Assembly (NCBI GenBank): GCA_009797885.1
Contig: WNKP01000018.1
Span: forward strand, 1 to 64,000
Direction: 5' to 3'
DNA length: 64,000 nucleotides
DNA from: Flavobacteriaceae bacterium GF1
GTDB lineage: Bacteria > Bacteroidota > Bacteroidia > Flavobacteriales > Flavobacteriaceae
Shown: one piece after another, positions 33,703-42,255 of the stretch
Layout of the letters: each line of letters begins with the position of its first letter
Position numbering within the stretch: the stretch's first letter is position 1
Notes under the pieces: generated by a model
What the model was told of the DNA's origin: nothing
Database searches by the model: none
The model's input: only the letters and a program-made list of their open reading frames with translations
Position numbers and translations under genes: made by a program

Positions 33703-36099
33703 TTAAAATTTAATGGTTAAGGTTGCCCCGTAGGTTCTGGGTTCGGACATCCGGACATTGGATGAAGAGCTCGTATCGGGTGCGCCAAAGGCAATGAAAC
33801 GTTCGTCAGTGAGGTTTCTCACCCAAGCTGATAAGGTATATTTTCCATTGCTCATCGTTACCTGCGAGTTAACAAGGCTATAGGATTCAATTTCAAGATT
33901 GTTCTGGATATCGCTGAAGGAATCCCCAAGGTTTCTGAATTCCCCCCTTATGGTCAAGAAGTAATCCTTGACCAGGGGAAACCCATATTGGCCTGCCAGG
34001 AACAGGGTGTACTCCGGAGCGTTGGACAGGGTGTTTCCGGAAACGTCCGTCAAAACAGTCGTTACGGTTTCCGTTGTTGCATCAAAAACATCACGGGATA
34101 ATACAAAATCCTTGTATTCCGTATCATTGATGCCCAGATTTGCCTCGAGTTGCAAGCCTTTTAATGGAATGGCAATGGTCTCCAGTTCAATGCCCGTGGA
34201 GCGGGCATCTCCAACATTGGTCCGTGCAAAGACGAAGTCGCCAAAGGAATTAATGAACTGTAGGTCCTTCCAATCGATGTGGAAGGCCGCCAAATTCAAC
34301 GTGAGTCTGTTGTTGAACCAGTTGGATTTGTAACCGACCTCATAATTATTGGAAAACTCCGGGTCAAAGGTTTGTGAAACCCCTTCCGGTAAAAGGTTGC
34401 CATTGATGCCTCCGGCCCTGAATCCACGAGTGTAGCTGGCGTAGAGGTTTTGGTTTTCGTTGAGTTTGTATGCCAGGGCGAACTTGGGTAACAGGGCATC
34501 ATAATTGCCACTTTCCTCCGTTCTGGGGTCAATAAAGGTAATGGCCCCATTCACCTCTTCAAAACGACTGAATATCAATTTACGGTTTTCATATTCATAG
34601 CGAAGACCTGCGGTGGCCGTGAACGCTTTTGCAAAAGTATAGTTGAACTCCCCAAAAACAGCGATTCCCTCGTTTTTGCCTATCTGGCTAAAGACATCCA
34701 GGGTACTTTCGTCCACAATGCGGGCCGTGTTGGTGGAAGGTTCATAGTTGGTCTGGTTAAAGTAATAGGAACCTGCAGTATACGAAAGGGGACTGTTATT
34801 GTTTTCCGAGGAAATGCGCACTTCTTGGGAAAAAACCTCTTGTGGTTTGTTTAGCACCCCTACCTGCCCTTCATTGTAACTGGCAAAGACCTGCCCCGCT
34901 AACTGGGGGAAGAAGTCGATATCGTCAAAACGGAGCCTGGTACGCTGATAGGCCGAAATGGAGGAAATCGTAAAGGTATTTGCCTTATAATTGACCGCCA
35001 TTGAAGCATTGAACAGGTTACGTTGGTGTTCCCCCACGCGGCCCAAAAAAATACTGTCCGGGTTATCAAGACCCAGCTGTGGATCTTGTACGGATACAAA
35101 AAAGGCGCTGGCATCGCTTTGATCTAGCTGTGCTTTTAGGTTTAGGGTAGCATCCCACCTTGTGTTGGGAAGCCATTTTAAGAACAAGTTGCCGTACAGA
35201 CTGGATTCATCGCCTACACGACGTCCGTCCTGTCCGATAATGGGGTCTGCGGTACCTTCGGTGGAATTGGTCAAAAAGCCGTCCCTGTATTGGTACTGGG
35301 TGGCCATCCCAAAGAACAAATGGTCTGCTATCAAAGGTGTTTTAAAGCCCAGCCCATGGCGTTGCAGTCCCAGATTGCCCATGCTACTTTCAAAGAACCC
35401 CGATTGTTGGTTGGTTGGCTTTTTAGTGATGATGTTCACCACACCGCCCAAGGCATTTCTACCGTAAAGGGTGCCCTGTGGCCCGCGAAGTACCTCCACA
35501 CGTTCCACATCCATAAACTGAAGGCCGCCAGCGGAGATGTCCAGACTGTTCACACCGTCAATATAGGTGGCAATTGCCGGGTTTTCACTAAAGACCTGTA
35601 TACCGCGGATGCTTTGTAGCTCTTGAAAGCCAACACCCAATTTGGTATAGCTATAGTTGGGGATAATGGCCGTGATATCTTTTAAATCCCAGGAACGGGT
35701 CTCCTGTAGGCGGATAGCGTTGAGACTTGTAACCGCAATGGGTACGTCCTGTAGGCGTTGCTCCTTTTTTTGGGCGGTGACTACTACCTCATCGATTTGG
35801 GTAGTTGCCGGTTGTAGTGTGATGTCCACGGTTTGGGCTTCATTAGCAATCCCAATCTTCAAGGTTTTCGTCGCATAACCTATTTCGCTTATTTGTAGGG
35901 TATGGGTACCCTTGGGGAGTTGCAAACTGTACTGTCCCTTTTCGTTGGATGCCGTTCCCCTTGTTGAATTCAATACGGAGATGTTGGCATCAGCTATGGG
36001 TCGGTTTTCAGGATCCGTAATCGTTCCTGATATGTTTTGTGCCAGAACCAACTGTGCACCAAGGCATGCCCAAAGGACAGCCCATATATTTTTGTTCAT
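33703..36099 (-). CDS. TonB-dependent receptor with carboxypeptidase-like N-terminal domain
   Basis: 798 aa. Signal peptide cleaved near LVLAQ (residue ~21), then a CarboxypepD_reg-like domain (ISGTITDPENRPIADANISV, ~23-105). The plug follows (DEVVVTAQKKEQRLQDVPIAVT, then RGPQGTLYGRNALGGVVNIITKKP near 210-232), and a 22-strand barrel ending ATLTIKF. The plug and barrel resemble TonB receptors of the FecA/CirA type rather than SusC. It imports an unknown ligand across the outer membrane. The next two genes are lipoproteins tightly behind it. Confidence 0.94.
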   Translation of the reverse strand: MNKNIWAVLWACLGAQLVLAQNISGTITDPENRPIADANISVLNSTRGTASNEKGQYSLQLPKGTHTLQISEIGYATKTLKIGIANEAQTVDITLQPATTQIDEVVVTAQKKEQRLQDVPIAVTSLNAIRLQETRSWDLKDITAIIPNYSYTKLGVGFQELQSIRGIQVFSENPAIATYIDGVNSLDISAGGLQFMDVERVEVLRGPQGTLYGRNALGGVVNIITKKPTNQQSGFFESSMGNLGLQRHGLGFKTPLIADHLFFGMATQYQYRDGFLTNSTEGTADPIIGQDGRRVGDESSLYGNLFLKWLPNTRWDATLNLKAQLDQSDASAFFVSVQDPQLGLDNPDSIFLGRVGEHQRNLFNASMAVNYKANTFTISSISAYQRTRLRFDDIDFFPQLAGQVFASYNEGQVGVLNKPQEVFSQEVRISSENNNSPLSYTAGSYYFNQTNYEPSTNTARIVDESTLDVFSQIGKNEGIAVFGEFNYTFAKAFTATAGLRYEYENRKLIFSRFEEVNGAITFIDPRTEESGNYDALLPKFALAYKLNENQNLYASYTRGFRAGGINGNLLPEGVSQTFDPEFSNNYEVGYKSNWFNNRLTLNLAAFHIDWKDLQFINSFGDFVFARTNVGDARSTGIELETIAIPLKGLQLEANLGINDTEYKDFVLSRDVFDATTETVTTVLTDVSGNTLSNAPEYTLFLAGQYGFPLVKDYFLTIRGEFRNLGDSFSDIQNNLEIESYSLVNSQVTMSNGKYTLSAWVRNLTDERFIAFGAPDTSSSSNVRMSEPRTYGATLTIKF

Positions 36100-36196
36100 T
36101 TTTATCGTATTTACAATTTAGCCCAGAAGTATAGGCATGGGTACTATGTGGCGGAATGGTATATACGCCACAGAATTGTTGTTCCTAAAGTTGTTA

Positions 36197-36568
36197 TTAG
36201 GCCTTTGGCGGATGAAAGATATCCCAGGTGGTCAAAAGGTAGTAGTCATGGCCATAATGGGAAAAAACAGGTTTTTTGGCATTGGGGTCCCGGTCGTTTT
36301 GTAGACGTTCACATGCATTAAAAAACACAAACTCATATTTACCGTGAATCCATTGGGGCAGTTCTTGTTCCTGTTGCGGCTGGTTTTCCTGCAGTTGTTG
36401 CATCAAATAGCATTTGCCATTGCAGTTTAGTTTTGGCTTTTCCCTATTGATGCAGAGCACTTCCTTAATATAGGTACTGTTTGCCAGGTACGTTAACCAT
36501 ACGGAAAGGTTCACCGCCGGTTGTAGGTGCAGACAGGACAATAGGACAATGGCGAACAGTCGGTGCAA
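36197..36568 (-). CDS. Small secreted protein with C-N-G-K-C motif
   Basis: 123 aa. Hydrophobic signal-like N-terminus, then YIKEVLCINREKPKLNCNGKCYLMQQL (Cys39, Cys49 and Cys53; described here by its motif C-x9-C-N-G-K-C-x-L). The C-terminal part is hydrophilic with aromatic and His residues (SHYGHDYYLL). Such proteins occur beside TonB-dependent receptors in Bacteroidota; a metal-related role is plausible but unproven. The start is a TTG at 36568, because no ATG exists upstream. It lies about 100 bp before the receptor gene on the same strand. Confidence 0.65.
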   Translation of the reverse strand: MHRLFAIVLLSCLHLQPAVNLSVWLTYLANSTYIKEVLCINREKPKLNCNGKCYLMQQLQENQPQQEQELPQWIHGKYEFVFFNACERLQNDRDPNAKKPVFSHYGHDYYLLTTWDIFHPPKA

Positions 36569-36581
36569 GTTTTGCTTTTTA

Positions 36582-36589
36582 CAAAGATA
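36582..36589 (-). promoter_or_regulatory. -7 element candidate before the CNGKC gene
   Basis: Minus-strand TATCTTTG matches TAnnTTTG. It is only ~14 bp before the TTG start, so the transcript would have a very short leader. The rest of 36590-36818 shows no gene. Confidence 0.35.
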
Positions 36590-36818
36590 GCCATTGATGG
36601 TTTCCTGTAATAACCATAGAAGCCATATCTAAGCTTTGTTTAGGACCATTGTGTATTTTTAAGATTACAGTCATTAAGAAAGAGGACATCCTGGGGCAAG
36701 GATGATATGAACTGCCATCCAATTTTGGCCCTTAGGGAAGACATGGCAATAAAACTATATTGTTGTTTTCCGTTGGAGGACACCCTCTTCTTCACCAATT
36801 CCTGAATGCCCGTTTATT

Positions 36819-37778
36819 TCAGGGTTCCCTAAAACTTGTTACAACCGGGGCGTGATCCGACTCAGGAAACTTATCGTCCGTTCTAAAAGCTCCAGATTCA
36901 TCGGGCAGGGCTTCGTTGTGGATTTCCGTTCCCTTGAAGTACTGGATCATATTCCTTGATGCCAACACATGATCTAACATTTCTCCTTTTCCCAAATGCA
37001 ACAAAGAAAACCGTGAGGGCTCCGGGATGTTATTTTCACAGGGAATCATAACTCTTGGAGCGTGTTCGGGATTTCCTGTTTCTTCCACCGGACCAATGAT
37101 GGCCCTTAAGGGAACCTCATCGGATTCTGCATTAAAATCGCCACAGATAACAACGTTGGCATTATTCCCAACTTCATCAAATATCTTATCAATGGCAATT
37201 CTTGCCTGAAGGGCTTGACCTACTCTCTTCATGGAGGAAATAAAGCTTCCTTCTGCCCAGGCGGAGACGGATTTCCAGGCAAAACCACTTTTTTGACCTT
37301 TTATCACCGTGGCTATTTTGGATTTCATGTGAAGGTTTATCAAATGTATATCCTGACCATTCCAGTCGATAACAGTATAAAGCAAAGGTCTTTCCCAACC
37401 TATGGGATCCGGACTTTCATCCGGCGGTATGCGTGTCACTTGTTGGTAAATAGGTTGGGGGCCAGTTGAGTCCCTAATCAGCTCCACGCTCTTAATCGGA
37501 AATTCTGAAAGGGTAACCAGGTTTCTTACATCATATAATTCATTGGAGAGGGTAAGGGTCGTCCGCCGTTCGTAGGTTTCATAGCGCGTTCCACTTATCA
37601 GTTGATCTAAGGCTTCCAAAGAGCGATTTCCGGCATCGCCTTGAGCGTGTACTTCCTGGAAGCAAATAATGTTTGCATCAATTCTTTGAAGTTGAGGTCT
37701 CATTATGGCTATTCTATCTGCCAATGAAGGATTTGAACTATTGTCAAAGTTTTCGAGGTTAAAGGTTGCTATTCTCAT
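36819..37778 (-). CDS. Endonuclease/exonuclease/phosphatase family protein
   Basis: 319 aa. Metal-dependent phosphodiesterase fold residues are visible in order: NLENFD (Asn7), CFQEVH (Glu42), INLHMKSK, VICGDFNAES (Asp/Asn near 205) and SDHAPVV (catalytic Asp-His near the C-terminus). There is no signal peptide. It hydrolyses a phosphoester, substrate unknown (nucleic acid, lipid headgroup or other). Single-gene unit. Confidence 0.9.
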   Translation of the reverse strand: MRIATFNLENFDNSSNPSLADRIAIMRPQLQRIDANIICFQEVHAQGDAGNRSLEALDQLISGTRYETYERRTTLTLSNELYDVRNLVTLSEFPIKSVELIRDSTGPQPIYQQVTRIPPDESPDPIGWERPLLYTVIDWNGQDIHLINLHMKSKIATVIKGQKSGFAWKSVSAWAEGSFISSMKRVGQALQARIAIDKIFDEVGNNANVVICGDFNAESDEVPLRAIIGPVEETGNPEHAPRVMIPCENNIPEPSRFSLLHLGKGEMLDHVLASRNMIQYFKGTEIHNEALPDESGAFRTDDKFPESDHAPVVTSFREP

Positions 37779-38094
37779 ATCGTGGGTTTTTTAAATACAA
37801 TGATGTTCATAAATGGAACTTAAAACATAGAAACTCCATTCAATTAATATTCAACATGTAAAAACTGGGGGAGATAATCCTTAAGAAAGGTTCACTACAA
37901 GATAAGAACAGCGCTTTAATTATGACTACAGAAAAACCATGGAAAATCTAAGGATTTTAGGCAGTTTTACATTTTAAAATAAAAGGGAAGGGTAAATTCT
38001 ACTTTGATTAAAGGTGGACACCGAAGTTTACACCTCCAGCTACTTTTTTTAAAAAAGGCGCTCCGTGCATTGGTATGTGGATTTTAATACGTTT
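37779..38094. other. Intergenic, no gene seen
   Basis: 316 bp of AT-rich sequence between the phosphodiesterase-fold gene (5' side) and the response regulator gene (3' side). Only a weak AGGTG/CACCT inverted repeat near 38013-38036 stands out, which could end the two-component transcript. Confidence 0.4.
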
Positions 38095-38814
38095 CTATCT
38101 TTTCCACAGCTTTCCCTCAATGACTTTTTCCAATACGTTGTCGCGATAGTTCTTGCTAATGGGTATGGTTGTTTCCCTTATTCTTAGTTTGTGGTTCTCG
38201 AGTGCCTCAACTCGCGCAATGGCAACGATGAATGATTTATGTACCCTGATAAAACCTTTCGAATCAAGGTTTTCCTCCAACCCTTTCAAGGTCAATAAAG
38301 CGGTATACTGTCCCTGGATGGTATGGATCACAACATAGTTTTGCAGTCCCTGGATATAGAGGATGTCATTAAAATATATCTTTTCATACTTCCCTTCGCT
38401 CTTTATAAAAAAATGACCTTCCTTTTTTTGCAATCCGTGGATAACGGCATTTTTTCCACGACTTAAATGTGTTTTCGCCTTTTGAACGGACTGTACGAAC
38501 CTCTTAAAGGTAATGGGCTTTAGCAGGTAATCCAATACATTTAGGTCAAAGCCCTCTACCGCATAGTTGGGATATGCTGTGGTTATAATAACCGAGGGTA
38601 GGTTCTTGCTTACTTTGATGAAATCCAACCCGTTCATTTTTGGCATTTGAATATCCAAAAAAATAAGGTCCACGTCTTCCTTTTCCAAGATGGCCATTAA
38701 CTCGATAGGATTTTCACAGGAGCCAATGAGCCGTAAGGAGTCAATTTCACGCACATAGTTTGTCATACCCTCCAAGGCCAAAGGCTCGTCATCCACGATT
38801 ACAACATTTATCAT
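38095..38814 (-). CDS. LytTR-family response regulator
   Basis: 239 aa. Receiver domain 1-120 with acidic pocket DDE (8-10), phosphoacceptor Asp54 in FLDIQMP and Lys in LLKP near 107. LytTR DNA-binding domain ~135-235 (FIKSEGKYEKIYFNDILYIQG, RVHKSFIVAIARVEAL). Its ATG overlaps the TGA of the histidine kinase gene by four bases, so the pair is translationally coupled. LytTR regulators usually bind direct repeats; none was identified here. Confidence 0.95.
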   Translation of the reverse strand: MINVVIVDDEPLALEGMTNYVREIDSLRLIGSCENPIELMAILEKEDVDLIFLDIQMPKMNGLDFIKVSKNLPSVIITTAYPNYAVEGFDLNVLDYLLKPITFKRFVQSVQKAKTHLSRGKNAVIHGLQKKEGHFFIKSEGKYEKIYFNDILYIQGLQNYVVIHTIQGQYTALLTLKGLEENLDSKGFIRVHKSFIVAIARVEALENHKLRIRETTIPISKNYRDNVLEKVIEGKLWKR

Positions 38815-39992
38815 ATGACTTCTTTTTTGAATGTATTTTGCAATTTGTTTTGAACCAAATCCTTGTCATCGACCCTAAGTGTCAGTTGTAGTTTTACACT
38901 AAAAATCTCGGCCAAGTCTTCAATTTCCAGGGAATGGTTCCCAGGATAGATCAACTGTAACCTTCTTCTTACATTTTCAAGTCCTATTCCTCCGGGTTCA
39001 ACGGTTTCCTTGGATAACTTACCCACTTTGGACCTACTGTTCGATAGCTCGAATATCAGAACATTTTCTCCCTTGAACCCCAGTTTTAGGGCTATCCAGT
39101 TTTTTCCCGTTTTATGGGTGGATACATGCTTGAAAGCATTTTCTATAAACGTCATTAGAACAAAGGGAGCTATCAGCAGGGATTCTTTTCCTGGATGATC
39201 GAAATGAGTCGTCAATACAAAGTTGCTGTTTTTACGAAGTTTTTCAAGTGCAATAAAATTTTCAAGATATTGCAGTTCCTTGGCAAGGGGAATCAAGTTC
39301 TCATTACTCTCATACAATAGATAGCGTAGTAAACCAGAGAACTTTGCCAGGGAATCTGAAGCCTGGTCAGGCTCTTTTTTGATCATAAAGAATATTGAAT
39401 TGATCGTATTGAACAAAAAATGTGGATTGAACTGATGTTTCAAGAATCTAAGTTCGGTCTCCAGTTTTTCCTTTTCAAGTATCAATTGACGCTTCTGACT
39501 CTGCAGATGGGTCTTCGTAAGTTTTATGCTCAATCCCAAAACAATGGCACCCATGGCCGAGGGTAGCGCCCTAGTGGTGAAAAAGTTTACCAAGCTTTGG
39601 CCGTTATGGAAATAACTATAATAGTCAATGGGCTTCCCAATAATTTTGGAGCTTACAAAATAGCTCAGCACTAAAACGAGGCTAACCAGCAAAATCCAAG
39701 CAATTACAGAAACTACAAATTTGAAGACCTTGCCCTTATCCAACAACCTGGGGATTAAAACATAGAGCGAAAAGTATACGGCCAAGGTGTGTATGACCAC
39801 AATAAATAGATACTGTAGGCCCTTGGGTGAAAGAAACAGCGTGTCGAATGCAGTGCCAAAGCTATTGTAAACGGCAACGGCCCAGAGAAAGAACAGCAAT
39901 CCCCAAAACGGAAAATGATGGAGTTTGTATTTGAAAAACCATAAACGACTTATATCCCCCGTTTTAGAAAGCATGGGACCATTATATAACAT
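38811..39992 (-). CDS. LytS-type sensor histidine kinase
   Basis: 393 aa from the ATG at 39992 (a TTG at 40010 and an ATG at 39974 are alternatives). Four membrane helices, then the His_kinase domain (PF06580) with phosphoacceptor His in HQFNPHFLFNTINSIFF, followed by an atypical HATPase with VLMTFIENAFKHV (N box) and GGIGLENVRRRLQ (G box). It lacks any large periplasmic sensor, so the signal is probably sensed within the membrane. Cognate regulator is the next gene. Confidence 0.93.
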   Translation of the reverse strand: MLYNGPMLSKTGDISRLWFFKYKLHHFPFWGLLFFLWAVAVYNSFGTAFDTLFLSPKGLQYLFIVVIHTLAVYFSLYVLIPRLLDKGKVFKFVVSVIAWILLVSLVLVLSYFVSSKIIGKPIDYYSYFHNGQSLVNFFTTRALPSAMGAIVLGLSIKLTKTHLQSQKRQLILEKEKLETELRFLKHQFNPHFLFNTINSIFFMIKKEPDQASDSLAKFSGLLRYLLYESNENLIPLAKELQYLENFIALEKLRKNSNFVLTTHFDHPGKESLLIAPFVLMTFIENAFKHVSTHKTGKNWIALKLGFKGENVLIFELSNSRSKVGKLSKETVEPGGIGLENVRRRLQLIYPGNHSLEIEDLAEIFSVKLQLTLRVDDKDLVQNKLQNTFKKEVI

Positions 39993-40143
39993 TCCATCGA
40001 AAAACAACAATGCTTTTTACAAAATCATGGAATAAGATGATAAGTACACCGTTTCCATACATGAAAGCCCGTTTTGTTCCATTTTTATTCCGGATAGGTC
40101 CAAAGTCCTCAGGAGCCCTCCTTTCATAAAAGAATCGGCAAGG

Positions 40144-41025
40144 ATGGTCAAAATGTTTTTTTCAACAGATGCCTTCATGTTTTTTTTGATGGAAAATCAT
40201 CATATGAAGGTAATTGCAGGGTTTAAGGGAAATACACTATCAGCGAATAAACTGTTGGTTTTGGTCAGCGGTACCTTGTTCTATGTTTTGGCCGTTGGAC
40301 AGTTCATTTTTGCCTATTATACCCTTGTGTTCTATGGCAGATCCTCCATTGAGGGCCACTTTGAAAAATGGAACAAGGTAATGCCGACCGGGTTGATAGA
40401 TGGGGATATTGTTGGAAATCTTATGTTGGCCATACATCTTTTCCTGGCCGTTGTAATTACCGTTGGAGGACCCGTACAGTTGATGCCCTGGGTCCGAAAC
40501 AATTTCCGCACCTTTCATAGGGGATTGGGGCGTATATACATTATTACCGCCTTTATGGCAAGCATATCAGGACTGTACATGATAGCGACCAGGGACACCT
40601 TGGGCGGCATTCCCTTGAAACTGGCAAATACCCTTGATGCCATATTGATCATGTCATTCGCGGTTTTGGCATTGAGAACGGCAAGGCAGCGAAAATTTGC
40701 ATTACATCGCAAGTGGACCTTGCGACTGTTCGTTGTGGTAAGCGGGGTATGGTTTATTAGGGTTTGGTACGGTTTCTGCCGTCTGGTCTCTGAAGGGAAA
40801 ATTCCGGGAAGCGCCCCCAACCTTGAGGGCATTACCAACATTTTAATTGGATTTGGAAGTTACTTGTTACCTTTGTTCTTACTGGAACTTTTTTTTATGG
40901 CCCAAAAGCGACGGGATAATGGATTCAGTCTTTTGGTCTTCGGCCTTTTACTGGTATTCATGGTTATCATGGCCATGGGTATTTTCAGTTTTTCCAAAGT
41001 GTGGTTTTATCGGTTAACAATTTGA
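40144..41025 (+). CDS. DUF2306 membrane protein
   Basis: 293 aa; the ATG at 40204 is a likely alternative start that removes 20 residues. About seven to eight membrane helices. Family landmarks are the GGPVQLMPWVRNNFRTFHRGLGRIYI stretch with HRxLGR, and HRKWTLRLFVVVSGVWFIRVW with HRKWMLR-like spacing. These conserved His residues suggest a quinone or haem-linked role, but the function is unknown. Divergent from the two-component genes, followed closely by the DUF1801 gene. Confidence 0.8.
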   Translation: MVKMFFSTDAFMFFLMENHHMKVIAGFKGNTLSANKLLVLVSGTLFYVLAVGQFIFAYYTLVFYGRSSIEGHFEKWNKVMPTGLIDGDIVGNLMLAIHLFLAVVITVGGPVQLMPWVRNNFRTFHRGLGRIYIITAFMASISGLYMIATRDTLGGIPLKLANTLDAILIMSFAVLALRTARQRKFALHRKWTLRLFVVVSGVWFIRVWYGFCRLVSEGKIPGSAPNLEGITNILIGFGSYLLPLFLLELFFMAQKRRDNGFSLLVFGLLLVFMVIMAMGIFSFSKVWFYRLTI

Positions 41026-41036
41026 AATCTGGGAAA

Positions 41037-41456
41037 ATGATACTAAAGACCAATGCCAAAGTACAGGAAGTATTCAACAATTATCCAGAGCGCGTTCGGG
41101 GAAAGATGGAAAATCTTCGAATGTTGATATTGGATACCGCTAGGAATACCAAGGGAATTATGGAATTGGAGGAAACCTTAAGATGGGGTGAACCCAGCTA
41201 TGTGGCTAAAAATGGGAGTACCCTCCGGATAGATTGGAAGTCGCGGAGCCCCGATCAATATGCAATGTACTTTCAATGTACCAGTAGGTTGATCGATACA
41301 TTTCGCTTGGTTTTCGGTAATACGTTTCAATATGAAGGAAAAAGGGCCATTGTCTTTCGATTGGACCAGAAAATACCTGTGGAGGAGTTAAAAGGGTGTA
41401 TAAGGGCAGCATTGAAATATCATGAAGTAAAGCACTTGATGACATTGGGCATTTGA
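41037..41456 (+). CDS. DUF1801 domain-containing protein
   Basis: 139 aa from the ATG at 41037, 11 bp after the DUF2306 stop; the frame extends upstream to a GTG inside the previous gene. Family landmarks are VFNNYPERVRGKMENLR, a central ETLRWGEPSYVAKNGSTLRID with W-G-x-P-x-Y, and DQYAMYFQC. Similar proteins bind hydrophobic or iron ligands in the YdhG/frataxin-like fold; function uncertain. Probably cotranscribed with DUF2306. Confidence 0.8.
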   Translation: MILKTNAKVQEVFNNYPERVRGKMENLRMLILDTARNTKGIMELEETLRWGEPSYVAKNGSTLRIDWKSRSPDQYAMYFQCTSRLIDTFRLVFGNTFQYEGKRAIVFRLDQKIPVEELKGCIRAALKYHEVKHLMTLGI

Positions 41457-41588
41457 TAAGGAACACCCCACCATTAATCATAGAATTCTTCTTAACCTTC
41501 CCTACGCCAATTCAGCGCAGTTACAGATGGGGTTATATGATTTCCTTTCTCATAAAACCGATATTTCCTGGCCACTGGAGATGAATGG

Positions 41589-41948
41589 TTAGGCCTTTTC
41601 TGCGAGGGCAAAAAGGGTTGGATTTTCAAAATACATACCGATCCAAAGCAAAACTTGCACCAAAATTCCCGGGATAACCGGTTTGTGGGCAGCCCACTCC
41701 GTAGCGATAATACCTCCTGAATAAGCAACCAGCAAAAGGAACCCTAAGTTCCGGGTGCTTGGAATTAAGAAAACAATTATACATAGTATTTCAATTAGCC
41801 CTACTCCAAACGTCATATGCCCCATACCGGCTTCCCCCATATTTTGTACCATGAATTCCATCCCTATTAGTTTTGGAACGGCGGTAATGGTTAAAATGAG
41901 GATGGGCAATATCCATAGAAACCTCCATTTACTTCTTTTCTTGATCAT
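41589..41948 (-). CDS. DoxX-like membrane protein
   Basis: 119 aa with four membrane helices. The KLIGMEFMVQNM segment and LIEILCIIVFLIPSTRNLGFLLLVAYSGG match DoxX-like proteins (PF13564). Inner membrane, function unclear; family members have been linked to thiosulfate:quinone reduction and to oxidative or quinone stress. A MarR-type palindrome lies 13-30 bp before its ATG (41961-41978), so it is probably in the same regulon as the dehalogenase locus divergent from it. Confidence 0.85.
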   Translation of the reverse strand: MIKKRSKWRFLWILPILILTITAVPKLIGMEFMVQNMGEAGMGHMTFGVGLIEILCIIVFLIPSTRNLGFLLLVAYSGGIIATEWAAHKPVIPGILVQVLLWIGMYFENPTLFALAEKA

Positions 41949-41960
41949 TTCAGTTTTTTT

Positions 41961-41978
41961 TAGTTTATTAATGAATTA
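41961..41978. promoter_or_regulatory. MarR operator candidate before doxX-like gene
   Basis: TAGTTTATTAATGAATTA differs from the palindrome TAGTTCATTAATGAACTA at two symmetric positions (C to T). It lies 12 bp upstream of the ATG at 41948 on the minus strand. Confidence 0.55.
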
Positions 41979-42085
41979 AATTTTGTCGATTGCCACTTTC
42001 ACGAATAATATCAAGCTTTAAAAACCCTACTTGTGGAGCCTTTTTCGGAATACTATAAACATGACTGTTAAAATCGATGTAAATA

Positions 42086-42116
42086 TAGTACATAAATGAA
42101 CTAATTAGTATATTTG
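42086..42116 (+). promoter_or_regulatory. Promoter of the dehalogenase operon with overlapping MarR operator candidate
   Basis: TAGTACATAAATGAACTA (42086-42103) is followed 5 bp later by TATATTTG (42109-42116), a perfect TAnnTTTG -7 element. The same arrangement (TAGTAC, GAACTA, then a -7 box) precedes marR at 50854-50885. The operator covers the -33 region, as expected for a repressor. The leader to the rdhA start would be ~130 nt. Confidence 0.65.
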
Positions 42117-42219
42117 ATGTAAAAAATAATCTTGAGCCTGTTCAAATTGAATGGTGCAACTGAATTGTCATGGAAGGGACCTAGCCTCTTGGGCTAAGGG
42201 TATCAGGTAGATTTACCTG

Positions 42220-42253
42220 AATTTTTTTAAATAAATAGTTCATTAATGAACAA
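42220..42253 (+). promoter_or_regulatory. Second MarR operator candidate, in the leader of the dehalogenase operon
   Basis: TAGTTCATTAATGAACAA (42236-42253) contains a perfect 14-bp palindrome ending 4 bp before the rdhA ATG. With its preceding T-rich stretch (42220-42251) it matches 51422-51453 at 31 of 32 positions, so the whole leader appears duplicated. Confidence 0.7.
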
Positions 42254-42255
42254 AA

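Noticed and set aside
33703-36099. SusC-type glycan receptor
   Set aside because: No SusD gene is adjacent and the plug resembles FecA/CirA-type receptors.
37806-37823. TGTTCATAAATGGAACTT, resembling the MarR palindrome
   Set aside because: One extra base breaks the spacing between the arms, and the downstream gene has no link to the regulon.
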